From positions 40,063,253 to 40,127,252 of the forward strand of contig OU452199.1 of assembly GCA_911728435.2 (NCBI GenBank): a stretch of DNA of 64,000 nt. The letters are read 5' to 3'. A program made the position numbers and the translations under genes. Of the stretch, positions 11,275-23,300 are shown in pieces. This DNA comes from Apoderus coryli (taxonomy: Eukaryota; Arthropoda; Insecta; Coleoptera; Attelabidae). The notes below the pieces were generated by a model. That model did no database searches and had not been told where the DNA came from. It worked only from the letters and a program-made list of their open reading frames with translations. Positions within the stretch are counted from its first letter, which is position 1. Every line of letters begins with the position of its first letter.

Positions 11275-11594
11275 TTCAAAATTTTCAGTACATTAGTGAG
11301 AGAGAATTGGCTGTCGCAAATGGAGAAAATTTGAAATGTATTGGTCAAGGCGAAGTCGAAATTAGTTTACCGAACACGCGGATTGCTACAATTAAAGATG
11401 TTATACTAGCTCCTGAAATAAAGCTAAATTTACTGTCAGTGAGCAAAATTGTAAGCACAGGAAAAACGGTAATTTTTGACAAGAAAAATGGTTGTCGAAT
11501 TTCTGAGAAAAATATTTACTTGAAGCAAGAAGATATTTTAGCAACTGGCACTGAATATGTGAAGCAATTAGGACTGTGTAGTAATATCACGTAA
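11245..11594 (+). pseudogene. Copia aspartic protease fragment, active site damaged
   Basis: After the frame change near 11260, the reading continues to 11594 with NLIQNFQYISERELAVANGE, LPNTRIATIKDVILAPEIKL, and NLLSVSKI. This is the copia protease body, whose NLLSVS motif is typical. The Asp-Ser-Gly catalytic triplet expected right after WYID has been lost with the frameshift. It is followed directly by AAAGTGGGGG and TGTTAGAATA, the arrangement of a polypurine tract and the start of a 3' LTR, so gag-protease is joined to the 3' end by a deletion of the rest of pol. Confidence 0.75.
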
Positions 11595-11602
11595 AGTGGG
11601 GG
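11594..11602 (+). other. Polypurine tract of the copia remnant
   Basis: AAAGTGGGGG lies immediately 5' of TGTTAGAATA. In copia elements this tract primes plus-strand DNA synthesis next to the 3' LTR. Confidence 0.55.
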
Positions 11603-11777
11603 TGTTAGAATACACACTGTATATTGTAATACACACTGTATATTGTATTATGTGACATTAGATTTAATATGTTGTATGATAATAAGTTGTCAATAAATAT
11701 TCTAAACAGTCAACATCAGTAACTTAACTTTACTGCAAATAAGCACTCTGCTAATACGATTTGATCCCGTTAACCTA
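11603..11777 (+). repeat. Probable copia 3' LTR remnant
   Basis: It begins TGTTAGAATACACACTGTAT right after the polypurine tract. It contains a short tandem duplication (TACACACTGTATATTGTA twice) and an AATAAAT-type poly(A) signal near 11694. No matching 5' LTR is present upstream of the gag, so the right border is uncertain. Confidence 0.4.
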
Positions 11778-12407
11778 AGTACTACACCAGATTTTCAGAT
11801 TGTTCCACCATCTATTTTCTTCATAATCGATCGAATCCCTTCCCGGTGGGACACACAGTGTATGGTTCAAGAAAACTAAGGAAAAACAGCAGTTATACTA
11901 TAAAGACTTTTAATCCAAAAGCTGCACATTTTGATATTTATCTGATTTTCCGCATTTTGTACTGAATTTCGGTGTTTTTGAAACTGAATCTAATCGTTTC
12001 GTACTGAATTCAGTACAATTGTATTGAAGCGGCAACACTGTTACCTACTATCTTTCAGTATGCTGTTCAAAAAGAAAGAGATGTGGTATAATAGTGAAGT
12101 AGGTGCATCGGGATGCTGTGTGTGCTGGGGAGAGAGACCCAAATCATCATAACATTACGCAATAATAGTAATAATGTTATTATTATAATTGATGTGTGGC
12201 TTACTCTACGCGGGAGTAGTGGAAAGCACTGGCGTAGAGCTAAGTTTTTGTCTTAGGGGGCAAAGGAGAAAAAATCCAATAGGCTGACATCGTGAATTTA
12301 AAAATTTACATAAAAGGGGTCAAGTAGCATTTCTGTGAAAATTGATAGAAATTGTTTAAAATAATTTTTTTTTCTGAAGTATCTACTCCACAAACTAATT
12401 TATATAC

Positions 12408-13110
12408 AGGGTGTCCTAAGGTGACGGCCCATTAAAATATTTCGGAGACTACTTTGAAATGAATTTGGAAAATTTTGGTATATATATTGCCAATTATGGT
12501 ATATTCAAATATCATAATACCAACCGCTTGGCACTTCCGGTTATACCGGAAAGTGATAGTCACTTTGTTATTTTAAATAGAACACCCTATATATTATGAC
12601 ATTTTTGGATTCCACATAAGATTCTAGACATGTATCATGTGCTATACCTAAATCTAGCCGTTTTTGACGTATATTAAGATTTACGTCAAAATTGGCATTT
12701 TAGGGCTCAATAATAATTACATTTTTTTCTTATAAAGAAGTCTTTAGTAATCATTTTGCAGGCGTTTTCATATTAAATAAGGTCTTCTTTTTCCGATACG
12801 TACGACATTTTCTGATTTATTCATACAGGGTGTTCAAAAAATTATACTGAAAACGATGTTATAAAAACAGTTGAAAGTCAGTTTTTTCAAATGGAACAGG
12901 TATATTTTTATAATTTTATCTTACGTACGATTAAAAATTAAAGAAACTTTCTAATAGGTTACTGATTTCGAAAATGCATAGTTTTCGAAATATCAGCAAT
13001 GTTAACATTTTTTAGCATTTTGACTATTCTCGTATATTACTTTGACTAATTAATTTAGTGTGCCATGAAAATAATAAAACTTTTCTGCAGACCCATAAAC
13101 GTCAAATTAA
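12408..13110 (+). repeat. Family A repeat copy 3
   Basis: It begins TA-CAGGGTGTCCTAAGGTGAC and contains the palindromic ACTTCCGG/CCGGAAG block (12533-12554). It continues as the reverse complement of 61-590 (for example ACATTTTTGGATTCCACATA and GGTATATTTTTATAATTTTA). It ends near the CTGCAGACCCATAAACGTC segment shared with 61-90. It represents one full arm of the foldback at 61-1584. Confidence 0.75.
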
Positions 13111-13129
13111 ACATCACAAATTAATTGTT

Positions 13130-13400
13130 GTTAATCAAATAGTCGTAATTAATCAGTCATTTTTCAGATGCATGTTTTACGTAAAATAAGTGTCAAACCA
13201 TGGCGATTTTCCTTGAATAATTTTAAATAACAGCTAAAAACACTGAAAACTTGTTTAAACCTATTTTTGAATTGAAAATGGCTTTAAATTTAATAATAGA
13301 AAATCCAGGGCCGTATTTTAAAAAACAAAGTTGATGATGGTTTTTTAAAAAAAAAACATCCTAGTGACAATAGAATTTAGTTCGAAAGATATCCAATATA
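13130..13400 (-). repeat. Family F repeat copy 1 (fragment)
   Basis: It contains TGAATTGAAAATGGCTTTAA and CCAGGGCCGTATTTTAAAAA followed by GTTGATGATGG. The same blocks occur inverted at 62990-63110 and partly at 16310-16400. There is no coding signal. It is a dispersed insect repeat of unknown class. Confidence 0.55.
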
Positions 13401-14189
13401 ATACTAATATTCATAGGCTGTTCATAAAGGGTTACAAAGGGCCAATTTATAAAAAAATTAATTAATAATAATTTTTACTCATTTTTCAATGTACCTATAT
13501 TTTATTTTTTTTTTTTATTTTATTTACCAAAATAGGACACAATTTAGGTACAATATACATTGAAAAATGAGTAAAAATAAGCTTAAACTGAAAAAATTTA
13601 ATTAATACATTTCAATGCCGGTAAAACCGAAAACAAAACGATAAATGTCTGGTATGGGGCAGCAGTTTATTTTCATTAATTTAAAATTAATTGTTTGCAA
13701 TTAAAAAATAAAATAACATTTCTCTCCAAATCAGTACAGTTCTCCTCGAAAAACATACAAGAGTCCAAAAAGTTTGTAAATTAAACAGAGATTCTAAATT
13801 ATTATCTAATAGGAAGCAGAGACGGCGCACAAAAAAGTTTGAAAAGCTCAAATTCAGTACGACCCCCAAAAATGTACCACCCTGTAAGTTTTGAAAAATT
13901 CTCAATAAAATTGTAATCCATAATTCCTAAAAGTGTTGGAGAAAACTTACAAAAACCGAAAAAATTCTGAAACTTTGACACCCTGTATATCAGAAACAAA
14001 TTATCCTTTGATGCGATGATTTGATCTGAACACTTTTCGAAAAAAAAATCTATCTCTTTTCGTTAAAAAGTTAGCGCGCCCACACAAAAAAAATACTTAA
14101 ATATTATTTTTTTTTTGTTTTTTCTATTAATTTTTTATAATTTTTTTTTTAATTTTTGAATTTGAATTAAAAAAAAAAAACAAAAGTAT

Positions 14190-14257
14190 TGCCACGGCTG
14201 GAATCCGAACCCCTAACCTTTCGCATGCGAAGCGAACGCCCTACCAATGACGCCACA
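14190..14257 (-). repeat. tRNA-Ala(CGC)-like SINE head
   Basis: On the minus strand the segment reads TGGCGTCATTGGTAGGGC (box A-like), then a perfect 5-bp anticodon stem TTCGC/GCGAA around the loop TTCGCAT with anticodon CGC, then GGTTCGGATTCC (box B). The acceptor stem cannot pair, so it is not a functional tRNA. Instead it is the pol III promoter head of a tRNA-derived SINE. A T/A-rich tail follows. A related copy lies at 57866-57931. Just upstream on the same strand is the block that reads TTCCAACTACCTAACTGG on plus (14309), also found at 57310. Confidence 0.65.
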
Positions 14258-14262
14258 GAAAC

Positions 14263-16300
14263 CTGATAACAATTATTGTATTTTAATTGTAATAATATAG
14301 AATATAGGTTCCAACTACCTAACTGGTGAAATTTTAAATGGGAACAATACACATACACCATGTATAAAAATTTTATGATCCCATTCTAACTGAAAATAGT
14401 GTGAAACCTAAAAAAATATATAAAAATCTTCAAATTCAAATTTTTTTGAAACATTTTTGAGCCCCCTGTGCAATTATTTCATAAACCATTCTAAAAACCT
14501 AAACAAAACATTTTTAAGTTACCCTGTAGATAACCTTTAGAAGCTTATAGTTTCACTTCAAAGAAATTTTGAATTGAAATCTAAAAAAATCAAAACATTA
14601 CTCAAAATATTACTTTTTTGTCCTTAAAAAAAATAAACAAATACATTTTTGACTCACCCCATATTTAAATTTAAAGTGTACGCTAAAAATTTCTAAAGAT
14701 TTAAAAGTTTTTCGATTGCAATCTGAAATAGTATATTAAGTATAAAGGGCGGTAAAGCATTCGTTGCAGCCCGCCGCTGTATAGACGCACGAGTGAGCGA
14801 AGCGAGCGAGAGCAGCTTATATGACAGGCTCACATGTCACTGTTGAGTACAAGCTTTTCAGTTTTAACACCTACACCTGACCTGAGTCACCCTGTATATT
14901 CTATAATTTGACACCTAATAAATTTAATTTTGAGATTTAATATTCGTTTCATTAACGTATAACTTATTATTGTTACTGTTTAACTTATAACTGTATTAAT
15001 AAACAACTACTGTTTCAACGACCTTGACAAGGTCTCCCCAATACGGTTCTGCCTCTATTCTCCCACTGTTCAACATAAGCCATTTTCTCGCTCATTTCAC
15101 TTCTGTTGTTCTACGAAGAATAACAACACTACTAAGCACTTTTGTAACAGCATACCTACTCATGACGTAACTGAAAATAACGTGTTGGTTTTTGGACTGT
15201 ACTAATTAGTAGACAGGGTGTACTCACATGGATGTTGTTTATATTTATCTGTTGTAATAATCAGAGACACTCGTTATTGGATCATATGTTTTTTATTTAA
15301 TATTTAAATAAATACAAATTTCATTAGTAAGTTTCCGTATACGAGGTTTGCATTTTTAGTTTTGCTACTGAGACACAGAGGGAGCCACTAATCAAAAAGA
15401 AATTACAGCTGACAACCAAATAAGTTTTATGCATATTCTTACAAAGAGTAGGCTATGGCTATGGAAACTGAATATTTGGCGAAACCGAAAGATCATCTTT
15501 TTTGTGATTGTCTTTCACTTAACCTCGAAAACTTGTGAAAACAACCAAATCTGCTCTGAAAACTGGAAAATTATTTCTTCCATTATATTATTATCCATGT
15601 TTTAAACTTTTACAATTTATTGGTTTGATTCGAAATCATATTCCAATTATTATCTCTCAATATTCAATACTTTTAGAGGTTAACTGTTAACTGAACGAAC
15701 TAACCGGTACCTATAGGTTGATCAGTAAGCGGCAAGGGGGGTAGGAATTTTAATCAGTTTGGTAGAAGTGACCGATGTCGAAAGAATACGCACAATCGTG
15801 AATGAACTGACAATTTTCAGATTGTTCACTTAGTTCAGTACGAAAGAATAACCCTAATGTAATTATTACCAAGTGTCAAACGTATAGGTACTAAGTTGGC
15901 CAGAATGTATGAGTTTGTTATTTGGCGTTATTAGCTCTGCATGTCATATATGTAATATCTAATATATGGAGACTATTAGTTTCATGTTTGTTTTTGAATT
16001 TCACTGGAAATACTTGTTTTTGGTCATTTTATACATAAATAAGTAATTTTAAAAAAATTTCTGTCTGTCTGTCTGTATCCACGAAAACGCAAAAACTACT
16101 TAACAGATTTTACCCAAATTTGGTACAAAAATACTATTGGACATGGCAAGGAGCTGATTAGATTTTGGGAAATTTTGAGCGTAGGCAGGGGGTTTAAAAG
16201 AGGGTTCAAAAATTAAATAAAATGCATAGTCCTTAAACTTTTTTAGAATCATGTTATCCAGCATAAAATGCTTAGTTAGTGTACAAAATTTCATTTGTTT
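14263..16300. other. AT-rich repeat-derived stretch, no gene seen
   Basis: No credible coding region was found. Recognisable bits are a CCCTGTGCAATTATTTCATAA block (14462) shared with 49165, CACCCTGTATA ends at 13979 and 14889, a CAGGGTGTAC at 15216, and a (CTGT)n microsatellite near 16062-16078 at the start of a typical insect dispersed repeat (AAAACTACTTAACAGATTTT). Confidence 0.4.
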
Positions 16301-16660
16301 ATTATAGACCGTTTCGAAAATATCCTTAAGAAACCACCAACCAAGGCCGTATTGAAAATAACCATGTTGATGATGGTTTTTCAAAAACGAAACGTCGTAA
16401 TGAAAATTTGTAAATACTATATTTTTCTCCTCAAAAAGTAACAATGAGAAAGTGCTTTTCATTTTTTTATATCGGTAAAAATAATGTCAGAAATAAATAA
16501 AAACTAAAATCGCAAAATATGGATTTTTCAAAAATTCTCGAATACGGCTAAAGTTAGTTTAATTTTGAAAACAACATTTAAAAGGTGTTGAAAATGTACA
16601 ACTTTTCTCTGTTTAAACGGACACTGTATTTTGGACACAGTGTATATCTCGATAACCATT
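16300..16660 (-). repeat. Family F repeat copy 2
   Basis: It shares GTTGATGATGGTTTTTCAAA, then TTTTCTCCTCAAAAAGTAAC, then TTCTCGAATACGGCTAAAGT with the inverse of 62820-63040. It is a non-coding repeat. The reading at 16100-16462 on the minus strand lies in it and matches no known protein. Confidence 0.5.
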
Positions 16661-17207
16661 GGCTTTAGGTGTTTAAGGTATAATAGTAAATAGGTTTATC
16701 TACTACACGAACGACCCTGTATATTTTTCTGTTACGTCAAAAAACGGACCACTTCGTACAAAAAAAATTGCTTCAAATGTTACCTAATTTAAGCGTAGTG
16801 TTTGGCTCTCAATTTATAAGTAATAAATAAATAAAAAAATTATCTTTCTTCATCTACAAATTATTTTTCTAATGCCCTATCTGATTTACAATCATTATTT
16901 CTGCTTGAATTAAATTATGGCTCGTTCCAATTCATCGGAAAGAAATTAGAATGCGAACATAATAAAAACATTAAAATTAAAGCAACAACAACAACAACAA
17001 AAAACTGAAAAGAACTAGAATAACAACCAGTTTGAGTTTTGTGTATCGCAGCGTGCCATGGCGTCCGTCCTTCCACGGCCGCTTAAGTTCATTTTAAACG
17101 TTCGGTTAATTACTCAATTTCACAACATACGCATAGGCGGGACAACAAAAGTCGTTGTCAGCCAATATTTTTAAATTATAAAATAAATTTGTGTCGGTAA
17201 ATATAAT

Positions 17208-17253
17208 TGAAAAATAATTTCGTGTCCGCTATGCCACGAAATTATTTTTCATT
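17208..17253. repeat. Short perfect hairpin
   Basis: TGAAAAATAATTTCGTG (17208-17224) and its exact inverse (17235-17251) enclose a 10-nt loop. The flanking GTCGGTAAATATAATTG is not repeated. It could be a MITE remnant. Confidence 0.5.
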
Positions 17254-17291
17254 AATATTTTTATATTACTTAGTTTTTCTAACATATTAGA

Positions 17292-17349
17292 TATATAACA
17301 AAAATGAAAGGAAAAATAGAATATAACAAAAATGAAAGGAAAAATAGAT
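17292..17349. repeat. Tandem duplication, about 28-bp unit
   Basis: Two adjacent copies of a unit containing ATAACAAAAATGAAAGG and AAAAATAGA. It is a simple local duplication. Confidence 0.6.
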
Positions 17350-18133
17350 TACGGGCGATCTGTGGTCGGGAAGGGGGAGTTGGTGACTTTTTAAGGGTAA
17401 AAAACGGGTAATCTCGATTTCCGGTAAAACTGCAAGTCCTATGAAAAAAAGTTAAATGGTAAAGTTGTAGGTAAGAAAAAGATCTACAACTTTTGTATCG
17501 ACACTTTTTTTCACATAACCTCAAAATTTATGTGCAAAATTCGAATAACCGAGTTTTTGGTTTTTTTATTTATCTTTTGTAAAAAATTTTATTTTTTCAC
17601 GAAATTTGGTGAAAACTTACCTTTGTATGTCCCAAACATACAGTAATTTTTTTGATTTAAAATATTTATTTTTTCACCTTATTTTGACTTAATATCGAAA
17701 AAGCACCCTAATTTTCAATCGAAAATTCTCACGTCAAAATATCTGCTTTTTTAAAAAAGTTGGTGTGTTTTTTGTTCGCTGAAAGCTCTGCTTTCTGATG
17801 GTATATAAAAAAAATATACACTACTATGGTAAATGTTCTCAGAAAATGCAAATAATGAAAAAAACTCCAATCCGAAATTTTTTTTTTTCTAATTACTTCT
17901 CCATTAGTTTTTGTCTCTTTGATGGCATTTCTTCATCGTTAGATTCGACAAACCCTCCCGATTCTAGTGGATCTTCGAAATCTTCAAGACCATCACCGTC
18001 TTGTCTCCAAGATTATTTCCGGTCTGCATTGGTTCTTCATCCACAATTGCATCTGAATAATCAACTTCCTCGTAGGTTTTTTTCTTCCACATTGGAGCAT
18101 GTTTCAGAACCATGACAATTTGAGCATAAATTT

Positions 18134-18325
18134 GTGCATTTTAAACCAAGTTTTCGGCGCATTGATGTTGCTAAAAGTGGTGCTACATTATTAATGGATT
18201 TGAAGGTGGCAGAACTGAAGGCTGAATTGGAAGAAAGAGACCTTGAAACTTCGGGAAAGAAAGAAGTTCTACAAAATTGTTTACGTGAAGCTTTATTAGA
18301 CGAAGGTAAAGAGCCTGAAACTTGA
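18134..18325 (+). CDS. SAP-domain ORF (fragment)
   Basis: A 63-codon frame with ATG at 18134 contains DLKVAELKAELEERDLETSG followed by KKEVLQNCLREAL. This is the two-helix SAP motif used by chromatin proteins and by the N-terminal parts of some retroelement Gag proteins to bind DNA. The frame ends DEGKEPET and stops. No downstream Gag or nuclease domain is seen. On the opposite strand just upstream (18112-17956) is an acidic open reading (VLKHAPMWKKKTYEE then DYSDAIVDEEP), so the surroundings may be a pseudogene in two orientations. Transposon origin is more likely than host gene, given the RT fragment 160 bp downstream. Confidence 0.5.
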   Translation: MHFKPSFRRIDVAKSGATLLMDLKVAELKAELEERDLETSGKKEVLQNCLREALLDEGKEPET

Positions 18326-18489
18326 ATGGTTTTGATAAAATAGAACAAAAAATAAGCCAAAATTTAGAACAAATATAAATAAATAGTACACATAGTCATA
18401 TTAGTGCATTAATCTTATTAGTTTGTTTAAGTGTTTAGTTATTAAGTGTAAATAAATTAGTTTTAATTAAAGGGGGCTATTATGTCACA

Positions 18490-18767
18490 CTACGAACCAC
18501 GAAATACTTTTACTGGAAGTCGAAAAAGCTTTTGACAAGGTCTGCCAGTTACAAAACTTCTGGGACTAGACATGCCAATAAACTTAGTTACATTAATAAA
18601 ATCGTACCTTGACGGAAGAACTTTCAGAGTAAGAGTGGGTGGTGCATTTTCAAGACCGCGCCATATTAACGTAGGTGTTTCCCAAGGAACTCTTCTAGCA
18701 CCCAAACTATATCCACTCTACACATCAGATATACCAACGGACCGACACACAAACCAAACTTTTACAC
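18490..18767 (+). pseudogene. Jockey-like reverse transcriptase fragment
   Basis: Partial RT motifs appear in two frames. EAFDKV-type residues are damaged near 18515-18545. From 18572 the frame reads INLVTLIKSYLDGRTFRVRV, then VGVSQGTLLAPKLYPLYTSD, which corresponds to the GVPQGSVLGPLLYxxYTxD motif of jockey elements. The catalytic YADD box is missing because the fragment runs directly into a foldback repeat at 18767. Confidence 0.75.
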
Positions 18768-19266
18768 ATACAATGTGTTCACGGATAGAGTTTGGAAGAG
18801 GAAAAACTTTTTTATTTGTAGATTTAGAAGAAAAAGTCATTCTTTATAAAAACGTCTGCTTGTGTCAAAACTACAATTTCGAGTACGAAAATTTACGATT
18901 ACTATACAGGGTATATCAAAAATAACATTTTTAATGATTTTGATTTTCTTGTTTTTCTAATTTTATTATTTTAATAGTAGCTATGAAATTAACCACTTTG
19001 AGAAAAAAGTTTATTAGTGTTTTTTTTTTGCACAATTGGTGTAATATATCACGGTTTTGAAAATATTTTCATAAAATTAGAAAAAAAAAACAAAATCATT
19101 AAGAATGTTATTTTTGATCTCCCTGTATAGTAATCGTAAATTTGGTATTTGAAATTGTAGTTTCGACACAAGCAGACGTTTTCATAAAGAATGACTTTTT
19201 CTTCTAAATCGACAAATAAAAAAGTTTTTCCTGTTCCAAACTTTATCCGTGGGCACATTGTATATG
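18767..19266. repeat. 0.5-kb foldback repeat with nested CAGGG ends
   Basis: Arms of about 200 bp (18767-18972 and 19070-19266) are inverse copies. The outer end is CATACAATGTG against CACATTGTATATG. An inner pair, TA-CAGGGTATATC (18911) and GATCTCCCTG-TA (19131), resembles the TA-flanked CAGGG ends elsewhere. The open readings inside (18572-18925 plus, 19049-19258 minus) are the same repeat read on opposite strands, not genes. Confidence 0.75.
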
Positions 19267-19667
19267 TTTATGGGAACTTTCTTGGATAAAATGACCTAAG
19301 AAATCACCCCCTTAAACATTTCCCCGGCTTTTTGAAGCGCCCTGTACTATGTATATAAAACGTGATAATCATACGTAAAAAAGTATAATTTTCAGATACA
19401 CTTTTTGTTGGATACAGCTTTTCCTAGCGATATCGACTAAGAATATCTTTTACTTGCAGAAAGTTTAAGATTTTCCGATTCTTAAAAGTCAACCCATATA
19501 AAATTGATGCCAATTGTTTGAATCGCTATTTGTTACGTTCTGACTTAAATTGCTCTGCTAAATTTCTAAATATACCAAAATTTTAAAACTAAACGTTTCG
19601 GAAATAATAAAAATAAAAAAACTTCCTTCAGGAGCACATCTTTCGCGGGCTGTCTAACTAGCACTTA

Positions 19668-20094
19668 TTTATTATTATTATTATTATTATTAGTCGTAAA
19701 ACAGTAAACGGTAAACCGGTGAAACTGTTGCTCAGTTCCTAATTTGAGGTTTTTGAAATATTGATGTCATTCTCACTAATCTTCTATAGCGAGTAGTGGA
19801 CCAACTGATCGCCATGGTCCTCCATGAAATTGTCCAGCCTGTTCTTAAAGCCGTCAACCGTTTGCGCCATTATCACCTTTTCAGGTAATGAATTCCATGC
19901 ATATACAACTCTGTTTGTTATAAAATTCTTCCGAGGAAGTCTAGCACATCTCTCCTTGTCAAGTTTCTTACTATTGCCACGCAGATTAGGATTTCTAGAA
20001 GGATGAAATACATCGAGATCCACCGAGTAGTAGCCACTAAGTATCTTGTATGTTTGAATTAGATCGCCTCGTTGTCGTCGATCATAAAGACATG
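19668..20094 (-). pseudogene. 3' end of a CR1/jockey-like non-LTR element (RT C-terminus, UTR and ATT tail)
   Basis: The minus strand continues the RT reading that breaks off at 25667: CLYDRRQRGDLIQTYKILSG, then NPNLRGNSKKLDKER, then NRVVYAWNSLPEKV, stopping at 19784. This is the usual C-terminal tail of such RTs. A short 3' UTR follows and ends in (AAT)n, seen as (ATT)n on plus at 19668-19692, a typical non-LTR 3' microsatellite end. The element has been split by the LTR element at 20095-25666, with CATG duplicated. Confidence 0.85.
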
Positions 20095-20300
20095 AATTAA
20101 CTTTCTTAGCCCGGAGTTTCCCTTTTTAAAAAACTTTATTTTCAAAATACAAAATTACAATATTTCTGGTTTACATTAACAAATAAAATTATTATAACTG
20201 AACTTGAAAAATAGCGTCTTCTTCCTATATATAATGTTTACTGTGGTGTCATTTGATCTCGCTTGGTCAGCATTTATACGGAGTGGACCATCATATAACT
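20095..20300 (-). repeat. 3' LTR of the RT-less errantivirus-like element
   Basis: 206 bp. On the minus strand it starts AGTTATATGATGG and ends TTAATT. It is identical by eye to 25461-25666. AGTTA...AATT ends and a 4-bp duplication are typical of gypsy/17.6-type elements. Confidence 0.9.
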
Positions 20301-20311
20301 CCTCCCTCCTT
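20301..20311 (-). other. Polypurine tract
   Basis: On the minus strand AAGGAGGGAGG abuts the 3' LTR directly and would prime plus-strand synthesis. Confidence 0.8.
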
Positions 20312-20320
20312 AGAATAAAA

Positions 20321-23300
20321 CTACGCCTGGTTTAGGGGTAGTTGGATATGTTGGTATGTCTGAGTTTCCAAGTTGGTCTTCTTTCCATTGAGTTTTCGTC
20401 CTATAATGCACTTATATACCATATATGAGCATATTCCAAACACTAACATATAGATCAAAATTGTCCATAGACTCGGAAATTTTGAAATGCTGTCAAAAAT
20501 TGTATATGGCTGATTTTTCATGATTTTATTTTGTAACTCGTGTAGACTGTCTAAATTTATCTCTTGCAGATGGATACTTAAATTAAGGAGTGGAAGGTAC
20601 TCTTTGGTTTCGTTAAAATCTGGGAAAATGATTGGCTGTTGACTGGAATTGGTTTCCTTTTGGTTATTGATTATTATTTTATCTTCGGTCTTTATTTGGT
20701 ACCCAGTTGGTATTGTCGTTAAGTAACTTCCTAGTAACCTTTGGTTTTCTTCTTGAAAAGGGCATTTTAATTGTACGATAGTTTCCTTTGGTAGTACTAA
20801 AATCCATTTATCTGATTGGTCTAGTTGATTTATGATTGGTTTTGTTGCTGTGATATCTGTTTGTTGACAGGTGGGGGTGTTTTTGGTCGATCCTAGTAGT
20901 TGTACTTCACAAGGGCTGTTTTCTTCGATTTCTTTCAGCATTGGTTTGTAGCAGAGGAATGTTTGTGGACGTACGATTGTACAAGGCGTTCCAAAATGTG
21001 AATAGTGTAACTGACTTTTTACTAGATATGTATTACGCGGAATGACTACCTTAAACAGACTCTGATGTTTGACTGGTAGAGAATATAAATGGTAATAGTC
21101 GAATTTATTTGGATATGTTACAGGAATGTGTAATAAAAAGGTGATTTTATTTTTATAAATAAAGCAATCTATTTCAATGAGTTTTTCGAACAAAAATATG
21201 TTTTCTAAGTTAATAGGTAAAGGCAATGAATTAGGACCTACAATGTGTTCCAACTTCTTTAGTTCGGTTAAAAGGTTATTTGTTTTAATTATGCTAGGGT
21301 GCATAGTTTTGAGTCTAGCAAAAGTTATTGAATTTTCTAAGTCTTGGAGCATAGAGTCAATTATTTCATAGAAACTGATTATTTGATTGATAATGTCTTT
21401 AATAAAATTATAGTTTTCGGGAATTGTAGTTCTTTGCACAATTAGCCCAATTTGATTAATTCTTTTTTCTATTAGCTTTTCATTTTGATTAATTTGTTGA
21501 ACAGTATTGTTGAAATTCTGGATTATGCTTGTTGAAATTGAATTCTGGTTTTTGATAATTGTTGCCAAGTTATTTTGATTGGTTTCTAAATTATTGATGA
21601 GTTTTTCGTAGCGTTCGCCATCCGACGCATCGAGGTTACCAGTTATGAGTTTGAAAACTGAGCCTGCTGCATTAATAAGTCCTCTTTTGGTCCTTTGGGG
21701 GTGAGGTATCAAATTTTTGATTTTGGTGGGTTTTAGGAATTTGTCTGTAAGTTTTTGTCTTATGTGTTTCTTAAGGTAGATTTTTTGGTTTTCTGTGAAA
21801 ATATTGGGTTTATCTCGGTTTTCGTTAATTTTAGAAATAACCTTCTCTTTATTTCCAATTAGTTTTTCATTTATATTAGAGTATAAAAGACGAGCCTTTT
21901 CTTTATGATTATTAATATAGTCAGTTAGTAACATTTGGTCTAATTTTATATCGAATGGATCATTATCAGAAATATGGCCGTTAATGACGTCTATAGGTTT
22001 AAATTTCGTAACAGAATGTATTGAGTTATTATATGCTAAAATGGCGTAAACCATTTTTTGACTTATTGGAGATTTTGAAAACTCTTGATTATTAAGGAGG
22101 CGAATGTGTTCGCTTAAAGTGGAATGGAGTCTTTCAACTTGCCCGTTAGATTGTGGGTGATATGGAGAGCAAAAATGAATTTTAATTTTATGGAGGTTTA
22201 GCATTTCAGTTACAACCGTATTTTTGAATTCAGTTGCATTATCTAATATAATTTGTTCTGGGACACTATGATGAGAAAAGAAAATTAATAGTTTGTCAAC
22301 AATTTCTGAAGTTGCAAGTGACTGAAGGCCATATGCTTGCGCATATTTTGAAAAGCTGTCGATTATTGTAAGGAATTTGGTTTTTTCTAAAGTGTATACG
22401 TCTATATGAATTATTTGAAAAGGACGGGAAGCAGTAGGTGTGACGTTCATTTGCATATTTATAGGGTGACGTTCGTATTTACTTCTTTGACAAATTTCAC
22501 AATTGTTTATATAGGTTTGTACAGAGTCTTTTTGGTTTGGCCAATAATATTTTTGTTTAATCTTTTCGAGGGTTTCGTCGATGCCTCTATGATTATTTTT
22601 TGATTCATGATACATTTTTATGATGTCAGAAATTTCAGTTTTATCGGTAACGTCTATTAATTTCTTTAAACAACGTCTTAACTTTAGTGAAGGCCATTTG
22701 AATGTTTTTCTTATAACTTCGCAAAATGGTTCGTAAATATCTGATTTTTCAAAATAAAGGTAATATTGCTTATCAGGCACGATAATTTCTTTAAATGTAT
22801 TTAAAATATCGACATCAAAATTACTTTTGGAAATTTGGATGATATAGCGGCGTTTCTTTTCGAATAAGATTGTCAATTTTGGTTTTGCAGGGGAATGTAG
22901 TACTTGTTGTATAATTATTTGATTCGCACCGTAGTTTACAGGAATATCATGTATTGGAATGTCGACTATGGGGTCTTCATTTACGTTTGTATGTATAGTC
23001 ATGTTATCGTTGTTCGCTGCATCATCATTAGGTACTGGGAGTTCTATGTCGTTGTATCGAGTGTTGTCAGTGTCGTCCACTTGGGCAATAGTTGAAATTT
23101 GGTCAGTGTTGTGGTCAAGTTTATTTGAAAATTTTGGAGATTCGTCAATATTGTTTAAATTTATTTCCGACATTACCTTAGAATTGAATTGTTCTACGCC
23201 TATGGGTTCTGATAGGTCTAACGTAATGGATTCACAGGTATTGTTTAAAATAGTTGTGAGTGCAAAGCCTTTTTTTGCAGTTGATAGTGATTCTGGGATT

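Larger units (their letters stand above)
10469..12040. mobile_element. Possible TIR element (CAGTGTTGCC ends) enclosing a copia gag
   Basis: CAGTGTTGCC at 10469-10478 and its inverse GGCAACACTG at 12031-12040 face each other. Further inside, TTGTACTGA and TCAGTACAA repeat the inverted symmetry. CAGTGTTGCC-type ends are common on insect hAT and related elements. The 8 bp outside the two ends do not match, so no target duplication supports a single insertion event. The enclosed sequence is copia Gag/protease. Either a TIR element captured a retroelement fragment, or the retroelement landed in it. Confidence 0.4.
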
